Notes under the pieces: model-generated
Database searches by the model: none
What the model was told of the DNA's origin: nothing
What the model saw: the letters and a program-made list of their open reading frames with translations, nothing else
NCBI GenBank assembly: GCA_010909165.1
Contig: MU008199.1
Location: 514,248-578,247, forward strand
Reading direction: 5' to 3'
Length of the DNA: 64,000 nt
Origin: Anthoceros angustus
Lineage: Eukaryota; Streptophyta; Anthocerotopsida; Anthocerotales; Anthocerotaceae
Part shown: one piece after another, positions 55,641-64,000 of the stretch
Layout: every line of letters begins with the position of its first letter
Numbering within the stretch: the first letter of the stretch is position 1
Translations under genes and position numbers: made by a program

Positions 55641-56945
55641 GGCCTCAAGCCTTGGGCACACTTTAGAGAATCCCTTGCCTACTTGCAAAGAGCTACCGGC
55701 GTGACTTGGCGCGATTGATAGCCCGCGCGACAATCCGGTCGTTGTAGGAAGAAGTCCGTCTCCCAAGGGAATGATAGTCTGCGTTGCGCTTCGTGATTCT
55801 TACCTCACTTCTGGCGCCTCTCAACGCACATACGCTTCTAACTACTTCAACGTTCACCGCATGCCCTGTGAGATGGCTAAACGTATAGGGACCTGTCCCC
55901 AGTATCGTTCACATTCGCCACTCACACTTCCACCCTTCCTCTCCACTCACGCTACACTCCCATCGCCTTAGGGAAAGACGCTGGTTACATGCCCCGACCT
56001 CCTCCGCTCCGCTGGCCTCCGTCCGGCTCAGACGCCTCCCGAGTTCCTCCGGCCACACGCCCACCTCGGCCGGGTCGCTGCTCCGGACGAGCACGGTCAC
56101 CGCCACCCTTCCCCGCACACACCACAACACGTTAGGTCCGCTCCAGACCCGATCAATCTCCCGAGCCGCCGTGCCCGCCGCTGACTCGTGACTCACGCTA
56201 GCAAGAAGACACACAAAGGTCTGCAAGAACGCGGCATCAACACCAAGAGAAAGATGATTTATTCAGAGCGCCTTAGCCCTTTATACTACGCAAGCCCACG
56301 CCTTTATTACACCTCTATTCGAAATGAGGGCCACCTCAGCCCTAACCGCCGCCTACCTCCCTATTCCGCCTATCGCCGCCGGGGCTGGATGGCCCCGATT
56401 CCTTCTTGGCACCGGCCCAAAGCCGAGCTGGCCGGGCGCACTAATCGGATGATCCGCGAGGCGACCCCTTCCTCTTCCCGAGGGTCTGCAGCCGCGCCAC
56501 CGGCGCGGCGACAACGCGGCACCACCAAGTCTTCCTCGCCCTCCCTCTTCTCTCTCGGGCCTCAAGGGGCCTCCAAGGGCCGGATCACTGGGGTGGTGAC
56601 CGTGGCTCTCCCCACTCCCGAGTTTGGACCTCGTGGACTGCCTCGACTCGAGTCCGGACCTCTAGGTCCGGCCTTCCTCCGGGTCCGGCCTGGCCCGGCC
56701 TGAGTCCGGCCCCTGGGCCCGACTGGGTCCGGCCTGACCCAACCTTCCTCGGGTCCGGACCTCGTGGTCCGGACGCCACTAGAGTCCGATCCCTAAGTCC
56801 AGCCTTCTGGCCGGACCCTGATCCGCCTTCTCGAGTCCGGACAAAGTCCGACCTCGTGCTCCCGGCATGCCTCACCGGCTGGTCACGGGTTCATCCACCG
56901 AGCCTCCCTTGGTTCCCGAATGCCCTTGCACCCTTTCCCTTCCTC
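55478..56945 (-). repeat. LTR-like tandem unit 1 (with minisatellite head)
   Basis: A unit of about 1.47 kb that recurs directly at 56946-58386. On the minus strand it contains TATAAAGGG (56277-56285) followed 14 bases later by AATAAA (56258-56263). Shared landmarks are gggcctcaagccttgggcac (55640 and 57032), gttgtaggaagaagtccg (55740 and 57143), cacaccacaacacgttaggt (56117 and 57538), and the end ccctttcccttcctctc. Head-to-tail duplication of an LTR-like block suggests recombination between LTRs. Confidence 0.75.
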
Positions 56946-58386
56946 TCCTTGGCCTTGGACTTGGGCTTCTCGCCTCCTCAGCCTTGGACTCTGGGCTTCT
57001 TCGCCTCCTTGGCCTTGGGCTTGGTCCCCTCTCTGGGCCTCAAGCCTTGGGCACACTTTAGAGAATCCCTTGCCTCTTGCTTAAGGCTAAGCGTCGCATG
57101 TGGCGCGACTTTATGTTGATAGCGTATGCCACAATCCCGTATCGTTGTAGGAAGAAGTCCGTTCCCAAGGAATGATAGGCTCCGTTTGCCGCGTTTGGTG
57201 ATTCTTACCTCGCTGCGTCGTTGACCTCAACGCACGCCGCTAACTACTCTAGCGTTCACCGTCACGGGCCGGTATGGCCAAGCGTTTAGGGACCGTTCGC
57301 GTCCGTATCGTTCACATTCGTCACTCACACTTCCAGTCCTTTCCTCTCTCCACTCACGCTACACTCATGGTCATCGTCTTAGGAAGGCAGCGCGGGTTAC
57401 AGTCGGACCTCCTCCCATCGTTCGCGGGCCTCTCCGTCCAGCTCTGCGCCCTCCGGAGTTCCTCCGGCTCACGTTCGATCCGTTCGGTCTTTGGGTGGCG
57501 GCTCGGGCGAGCACGGGTCACGATCACCCTTCCTGCACACACCACAACACGTTAGGTCCGTCACGGGACCACAGATCAATCTCCCGGGTGGGTACCTTTC
57601 GTGACTCGGGACTCACGTTAGCAAGAAGACACACAAAGGTGCAGGCAGCATCAACACCAAGAAAGATGATTTATTGAGCGGCCTTGGCCCTCTTATACTA
57701 GAAGGTCGCGCCTTTATTACACCTCTATTACGGTGAGGGCCATTTCGGGTGCCTAATGCCCGGCCGCCTACTATCCTCCTATTCACTATCGCGGTGGTGG
57801 GGTGGGATACCTGATTCCTTCTTGGCACGGCCAAGCGAGCCACAGCCATGTGGCGCACAATCGGATGATCGCGGGCGGGACCCCTTCCTCTTCCGGGGTC
57901 AGCCGAGGCTGCGCCACCGTGGCGGCGACAGCGATCACCACCAAGTCTTCCTCGTCCTCCCTCTTCTCTCTGGCGGGCCCTGCGTGGGCCCTCAAGGGAT
58001 CTGCTTGGGGTTGGTGTGGCTCTCCCCACTCCCAGTTTGGACCTCGGGACCACTCGACTCGGTCCGGACCTCTAGTCAGTCTTCCCTCTGAGTCCGGTCT
58101 CCAGGCCGGCCTTCTTTCCAGTCAGGTCCTCGGGGCCGGACTTGCCTCACAGGTCCGGTCTTGGACCCAACCCTTCCACAGGGTCGGACCTCGAGGTCGG
58201 ATTCGTCACTGAGTCTGGATCCCTAAGTCGGACTTCCTTGAGGCGGACCTCGGGATCGGCCTTTCCTCAGTCGGACAAAGTCAGGACCCTCGACTCTGGG
58301 CATGCCTCCTCAGGGCTAGTCACGGGTTCATCCTGAGCCCTCCCTTGGTTCCAGAATGCCCGGTTGCACCCTTTCCCTTCCTCTCA
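56946..58386 (-). repeat. LTR-like tandem unit 2 (with minisatellite head)
   Basis: The second unit has the minus-strand TATA-like element (TATAAGAGGG, 57688-57697) and AATAAA 13 bases downstream (57670-57675). The minisatellite head here has only about two repeats (56946-57030). The gag-like region that begins at about 58387 directly adjoins it, as a 3' LTR would adjoin the internal region of a minus-strand element. Confidence 0.75.
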
Positions 58387-61310
58387 AGATCCTCCCTCTT
58401 CCTTCCATGCGAGGTCAGAGTGCTTACCTCCCGGTGTGACCCCTTCCTCCTCCGGTTCCTCCAGCTGCTCTCCCTCGCTGCTGCCGTCATCAAGCAGCGC
58501 TCCTAGGACTCCAGTTGTCTTTGTCCGGGTCCGTCCTCTCTCGCTCCTCCTTCCATCCCACGGAAGTCCACCCTCCCCACTGGGGTGGCGCGGGACCTCG
58601 AGCCTTGAGGAGCTCTGCGTGGTAGTAGGCGAAGTCGGAATCGACTTGGAATCGCCTCCTACATGAGCCGGGCACCGGTACTCCCTCCTCGGAGGTGCTC
58701 CAGGCGGATCGCCCGCCCTGGCCGTCTCCGTGGCCAAGCTTACGGTATGGTGGCGGACTCCCTTGAGGCCGTCAAGGCTGCCTCCGTTACCTCTTGCAAC
58801 CTTGCTCCGGCGTTCTCCTCCTCCGTCGTTGTTCCGGCTCACTTGATTCAGCCATGGGTGAGCTCCTTCTGCTTCTGCGGACGGACAGCTGTAGCCTCTC
58901 CTCCGTGCTTTCTTCCCTCGTCTATTCTTTCCGGAGGTCGCCACTTCCTTCTCAGGCGGGCGGTATCCCGTCAGGCTCAGCTTCCTCCACATCCTGCTGC
59001 AACCTTGCGGCGGAACTCCTTGCACGTCGCCTATTCTCCTCCGTCTTCAAGCGGGCTGGGCGTTCTACCTCTCGCTCGAAGTCTTGGATTCTCTCGTTGA
59101 GAACCCCTGCTCCTGCATCTTGGGTTGCAACTCCAAGGTGTCCTTCTTTGTCCTCCGGCTCCTGCCCGCCCTTCTACCTCCTGTGCACAGGGTCCCCAAT
59201 CTCCCGGGTCTTGGCCTCCAGTGCCTCCTCACGGCTCGGCCGTGCTTGCTCCTTGCTCGGCCTTGATTGGCGTGGCTCTCTCGGCCGCTCTCCTCCAGGT
59301 TCGATCCGATGGTATCGCGATCGGCGCCGCCGTGGCCTCCGCCTCCTTGGCCACCTTCACACGAGCCTCCGGCAGCTCTGGTCGGTCAGCTGCCTCGCGG
59401 ATCCGCGCCCGTTACGCTTGCGCCGGGCGTCCTCTTCTGTGCGCTCGCTCTGCTGCGGAGGTCCTCCGCCCGCTTGGGCCTCCCTCCTTGTGTTCCTCGG
59501 TGAAGGAATTTAGTCCGGTCCTTGCGGATGGACGGACCTCCCTCTCCGCCTCCGTTTCCTTCCTCAATCCGAGCTTGGCCTTCCTTCGCCTCTGGGCTCC
59601 CTCAAGCACTCACGGAGGTACCATGCCGCCTCGGGTGGCTTCCACCTCCACAGGTCTTCTCGGCCATCCCTTGAGACCCCAGGCATACCTCCATGGCGGT
59701 AGCAGCGTGTTTCTTCCACGGCGGCTGATGAGGCTCCCAAGTCCGGGCCGGCATCTCCGCAGTCCGTCAGGACCTCCATCTGCGTCAAGCAAGTCGGTGG
59801 GTTCTCGGACAATCGGGACCCTTAGGTCACGAGTCTGCTCAGCTTCCCCTCCTTGGCCCTTTTGGCGCGAGCTCCTTCTCGCCCTTTTCCTCACAGGGCT
59901 CGGCGGAGGTGATGGAGTCAGGAGCACGCCCTTTGCCCCTTCACAGCCGGCGGCCGGCTCTGGATCGGCTGCTGCCGGTGTCCTCCTGCTCACAGGCGTC
60001 CCTTTACGCCCTCACTTCTTCCGCTTCTTGCCACTCGGCGGGGGAGAATCTTGCAGGCCCAGGGTGCAGCGTTGGTAGCCGTGGTCTTGCGTCTCTTGCT
60101 CTCTCACAGTCGGGGGCTCCTCGGTAGGAGTGATGGCGGGGCTGGTCGGGGCGCTTCTGCTGGGGTGCGGTTGGGGCACGGAAGGAGGAGGCGGGTGCTT
60201 CCCATACTTCCACAGGTGGTGAGGTCCGTTCGGGTAGGAATCCTCGATCGTCCTCCTCCGTCCGTTTGGTTTTGAGCCTCCTCCCTCACGGCGCCCTTGC
60301 AGCTCCGCGGGGCCTCCGGTCCTTTCGGCGCTCGCTCAAGCTCTCCTTCCTTGAGGAGCTCGAAATGCCCCCATACATGGATCGGGTATGGGGCGGCCAG
60401 AATGGCGAAGGCTTCTCGGTCTGAGCTTGCGAGCCTCTGGCTAAGCCGGAAGATAATCCTTCCAGTCCGCCCTCTTCCCATTGCGGCGTGCGGGAACACC
60501 AATAGATTATCACCAAGGTGATCCACCTTGGTGAGTAGGTTCGATGGACAATGATCCGGGCCCACTCGGCCCCATCCAGGTCGGATATCGATGGTTGGTG
60601 GTCGTTGCGTCGAGCCTTAGCTGCTTCTGGCCCTATCTTCCTTCGCCTTGAGGGGCTCGGCACCACCCCTCTTCCTCCTTGGGGCGGTTTGCCGCCTCGG
60701 GACCTCAAGGTCCATCGCCTTGGGTCCTCCGGAGGTTCTTGGACCGCACCTCCTTATTGGCCCTTGACATCTTGGGCAAACTCCGGACGGTGGCTGTCAA
60801 ATGTCGGACCATGGAACACATCCAAATGCCACTCCACCAATTCTCCCGCTTCGGGCGAGCCCAAAGTCGGATGGCGTCATCAATGTTGCGCTCCACAAGG
60901 TTCCATGGCTCCCAAACTTCGCGGGCTTTTGGGTGCCATCTTCCTTCTCTTTTGGCGCTTGGGAGGCTAGCATTCTTCTTCGCGCGTTCTCGACCTCAGC
61001 GGTGAGCCCGCAGCAGGCGTCTAGTGTCCACGAGATACCGCCCGGAGGCGGTTGCGGGCGCGAGGATCGCGAGTGTCTCGAGGCTGCGGAGCCTTCTTCG
61101 CGACCACGCCTTGGGAGTAACCATTTGGGGCGGGCGCCTCTTCCTGTCATGCGAGGTGCATGGCTTACTCGGCCCCTCTGTTGCCAGCCTCGTATACTGG
61201 CGCGTACTGCAGCCCCTCTGTGCGCGCGATAGGCGTGAATACTTCTCTTGACCTCTGGCAGGTTCGGTCTGACCCATGCATGCCGTCCTCCACTCGAAGT
61301 CGTCACGTGG
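58387..61310 (-). pseudogene. Degenerate gag-like coiled-coil region 2
   Basis: The minus strand, in changing frames, gives a charged, low-complexity protein. Around 60565-60290 it reads HLGDNLLVFPHAAMGRGRTG and FAILAAPYPIHVWGHFELLK, the most protein-like part. Further on: RKRARRSSRQKGQGGEAE (59890-59830), QRRRKAKLGLRKETEAEREV (59590-59530), DDGSSEGEQLEEPEEEGV (58510-58450). Near 60896-60705 it reads ERNIDDAIRLWARPKRENWW. The layout (gag-like block followed on the minus strand by an LTR-like unit) mirrors the 2.7-7.1 kb cluster. No zinc knuckle or enzyme domain is seen, and stops are frequent. Confidence 0.35.
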
Positions 61311-61655
61311 CGTCGCCTGGTCAGTCCTTCAACTTCTAAGTTACTTTCCTGGCGTACTTATCACTGGTCACAGGTGGGTCGGACTTATCCGTTGCTTATG
61401 CGCTGCCGCCGTAGGCCTGGGTACGTTCCTCACTAGTCAGTATACTCGATCTTGTCCAGATGCTGCGTCTTATTTCCCCTTTTCGCCTCATTTGCTCCCA
61501 CAAAAACAAAATCCTACCCTATTTCTAACCCCCCAGAGTGATGATCCAAGAGTCGCTCACGTGGCCTCGCTTCTAGCAGCCTAACAGCAGCTTTGATCTG
61601 ATGGCTAAAACGTGAATGGCGTGCTGCATAAAATCCGTCTTGGCGATGCTGCGTT
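61311..61655. other. Spacer, no gene recognised
   Basis: No motif or repeat is noticed. Confidence 0.3.
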
Positions 61656-61745
61656 ACGGCGATGCTGGCGTGCTGGCGATGCTGGCGATGCTGGCGATGC
61701 TAGCGGCTAAGCGCTGGCGATGCTGGCGATGCTGGCGCTGGGCTT
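61656..61745. repeat. 9-bp tandem repeat (ctggcgatg)n
   Basis: About nine copies of ctggcgatg, interrupted by gctagcggctaagcg. Variants with gctaagcgtg continue to about 61775. Confidence 0.92.
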
Positions 61746-61849
61746 TAAGCGTGCTAAGGTGATGCTAAGCGTGACCTCGGGCGGGGTGGACTAGGCGATT
61801 AACTGGGCCGTGCTAAGGCCAACCGGGGGAGCAAACTCAAGGCGAGCAA

Positions 61850-62065
61850 CTGACTCCTTTTAAGCAAGCAGGCAAGGGACTCAAGTGTGCCCAAGGCTTG
61901 AGGCCCAGAGAGGGGACCAAGCCCAAGGCTGGGAGAGGAGGCAAAGCCCAAGTCCAAGGCCAAGGAGAGGAGGCGGAAGCCCAAGTCCAAGGCCAAGAGG
62001 AGGCCAAGAGCCCAAGTCCAAGGCCAAGGAGAGGAGGCAAGAAGCCCATACCAAGGAGAGGAATG
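61850..62065. repeat. 35-bp minisatellite, inverted copy
   Basis: The sequence gtgcccaaggcttgaggccc, followed by gaggaggcaaagcccaagtccaag-type units, is the reverse complement of the minisatellite and its flank at 55478-55700. It lies in the opposite orientation about 6 kb away, so this module has moved or been copied independently of the two LTR-like units. Confidence 0.88.
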
Positions 62066-62540
62066 AGGCTCCAAGGGTGGCCTTTAAGGCCAACCAACCA
62101 AGGGAGAAACAAGAGTATTTTACTCTTGGGCCCAGTTCAAGGGATAAGGGAAGGATAGACATGGGTATGTCATCAGTCCATTTGATTTCACTTTCGTCCA
62201 AAACTCCTAGTAGGCACCCCATCCAGGTACGATCCAACTGAGTTCTTAGTTCCTTTGCTATCCAACTCACCCAGCTCACTTTTGACAAAATAGCCTGCAG
62301 AGTATTTTATGCAATTTTAACATGCATAGATACTTAGAGGTTTCACTAATCACGATCTAAGATAGCGGGTGTGTTAACCTTGATTAAGGGTTTGATCTAG
62401 CCACTGCCGGAGTGCATGCCCGACACACTGATCCGGACGGAGCTACCAAGCAAGTCCATCAGAATTCAAGTCCCGACCAAGAGAGAAGTGCTAACACCTC
62501 GATTTTGGTAAGGACGCGGAGGAACCCGTGACACAATCAA
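62066..62540. other. Spacer or leader-like region, no gene recognised
   Basis: Nothing is recognised; it may be the leader of the plus-strand ORF region that follows. Confidence 0.3.
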
Positions 62541-64000
62541 CAATCTTTGAAGGATCCGTGAGTGGCAACACACAAGACACGTGGTGCCGGACAACTCAAG
62601 CGAAATGAGGAGGACTTGTCTCTTGGAGTCGTCAAGATGGGAGGAGACAAGGATCGAATGGAGTTGTTCACAGGACGAGCGGCACCTTGCCACCGGAGGA
62701 CTTCATCGAGAAGCATGGTGCGGAGATGGAATTGAAGACCGGATACACGAAGCGATACGGCTTCATCCAAATGCCAAGTACTTGGGGATGAAGCATTGGC
62801 TATCGCGAGCACAAGGCGAGTTGTTGAGGCATCCGGAGGACCAGTGAGTAGCAAGTTCGAGGAACCAAGGCAGACGGAGCAGGCACCGAGTGGCACGATC
62901 CCATCAAGAGATGTTTGACATCTTCCCCGGAGTTTCGCAAGCACGGATGAGAAGATCTCCGAGACACACTTCAAGATGAAGTCGAGATGCGAAGATGGCT
63001 TATCAAGAATCGACCAGCTTGGTACGTGACACCAAGATCATGAGTGACCGACTGCAGAGAAGTACTTGGTGCATTGCCATATGCACGCATGAAGGTGCAA
63101 CAAGCGGTGCACAGACGGGGGCAACACTACACCCTCAAGGAAGTGTAGATGGTCGACAAGATAGGGCCCCTGACACTTTCTCTCGTGTTGTTGCAAGTGA
63201 TTACTCCAAAGACAAGTAGGAGTGGTGGACATGACATGACGCGAGAGGAGTGGAGGAGCTCGGCGAGACAAGCCAGCCCACCCCAAGTGACGAGCCCCGT
63301 GAGGTGCCGGGAGGGACCATTCCCCTCATGAGTGCGAGCTGGAGGAGTCAAGGGTGAGGAGCCATGCCCTAGGTGGGAGGTACGGCACAATGAAGCGGCA
63401 TGTTGGGAGAAGAATTGCGGCTACGGGTTATCGAAAGCAGAACCAATGCATCGCCAACCTCATCCACAAAATCAAGAGCAAAGGCGCCGTGGAGGAGGCA
63501 CTCAAGTCCGTGGACAAAAGAAACGGAAGCATCAAAGAAGACGATGGACAGCACGCACGCCTTGCAAAGCTGGAGAAGGTGAAGGCGAAGATCAAGGAGA
63601 GCAGCATCATCGAGGACGAAGAAGATGAGCACAAGCTTGATACATGCATGAGATCCAAGGGCAGGGAAGAAACCTCTGGCAGCTACGAGAGAAGATAGCT
63701 CAGAGGAAGAAGAGGACGTCTTGACACCTGCAGTGCGGAAGACACGGAAGGAAGCTTCGGATCCTCTTCCGAACCTATGCCAAGATGCCAAAGTCGTTTG
63801 AGCCATTGCCAGAGCAACTGTGGAGCAACATCAAAGTCCAGTGGGCGATGTGGAGAAACCCATGCAGATTGACGAGACGATGGCACAAAAGCTCGGAGAT
63901 GCCATGTTTCCCTACAAGACATGGGGTTGAGCGTGAAGGAAGTCAGGGTTTGACTCCGGATGTTGACAACCCTTGAAGACGAAGCAAGTGAAGATGTGCC
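62541..64000 (+). pseudogene. Plus-strand ORF region, possible retroelement protein
   Basis: Plus-strand frames include DFIEKHGAEMELKTGYTKRY (about 62700-62760, shifted frame). They also include a lysine/glutamate-rich helical stretch at 63354-63698 (KGAVEEALKSVDKRNGSIKE, LAKLEKVKAKIKE, then the acidic DEEDEH). The phrase DTFSRVVASDYS (63170-63205) loosely resembles the ADxLSR end of gypsy RNase H. Frames are interrupted by stops, and the region runs off the window edge. I do not recognise the family; a plus-strand LTR-element body starting after the inverted minisatellite is a guess. Confidence 0.25.

Noticed and set aside
59125-60078. 317-codon plus-strand open frame
   Set aside because: It is antisense to the charged gag-like region, is Ser/Pro/Arg/Leu-rich and has no motif.
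61656-61745. CRISPR array
   Set aside because: The 9-bp units are contiguous with no spacers; it is a simple minisatellite.

Overview
The window looks like repeat-rich nuclear DNA of a land plant. The evidence is one intact, intron-bearing plant-type pectate lyase gene, an intron-rich plant-type cyclopropane fatty acid synthase gene (FAD amine-oxidase half fused to a methyltransferase half), abundant Ty1/copia and Ty3/gypsy remnants, and degenerate copies of the plant telomere motif TTTAGGG. A DUF7869-type pseudogene, an L1-ORF1-like remnant and a gypsy pol ending in a PHD finger hint at a non-flowering lineage (fern, lycophyte, bryophyte or conifer). That is inference from memory of family distributions. 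Nothing bacterial in gene organisation, no rRNA or tRNA gene and no CRISPR array was seen.

Layout. 0.4-2.1 kb: broken DUF7869 pseudogene (minus). 2.7-7.1 kb: LTR-like promoter/poly(A) region and a degenerate, internally duplicated coiled-coil gag-like region (minus). 7.1-16.6 kb: GC-rich accessory DNA with a large inverted repeat, a possible hAT remnant and a roughly 1.9-kb tandem duplication. 16.62 kb: a single N followed by a 126-base bacterial-type ClpP C-terminus (contamination, assembly join or transfer). 17-18.7 kb: promoter-like block with a short AT-hook ORF and a copia fragment. 19.9-30.9 kb: a degenerate plus-strand copia element whose RNase H is split by a second, minus-strand copia element with LTRs, 5-base target duplication, primer-binding site and polypurine tract still readable. 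30.9-32.1 kb: a LINE-like fragment with a C2H2 finger, followed by telomere-motif-like repeats. 33.1 kb: gypsy RNase H scrap.

34.7-36.7 kb: the only clearly functional gene, a secreted or membrane-anchored pectate lyase (5 exons, 449 codons) with its own TATA box. Two separate 42-base tandem duplications sit in its 5' region. 38-44 kb: degenerate ORFs, a third gag-like region, and a PIF/Harbinger transposase pseudogene with a NAM-associated partner. 45.1-49.8 kb: a cyclopropane fatty acid synthase gene of about 24 exons. Its splice sites are largely intact, but it has several single-base frame breaks and a damaged SAM-binding motif, so it is called a pseudogene unless the breaks are assembly errors.

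50.2-64 kb: L1-ORF1-like remnant, copia gag pieces in opposite orientations, a minus-strand gypsy pol with a C-terminal PHD finger, a two-unit LTR-like tandem array (about 1.45 kb per unit) headed by a 35-base minisatellite, another gag-like coiled-coil region, an inverted copy of the minisatellite, and a poorly understood plus-strand ORF region. The two enzyme genes are not functionally linked to each other or to the repeats. I do not see a convincing new biological system. The best leads are the ClpP fragment, the PHD-tailed gypsy pol and the mobile minisatellite/LTR module.
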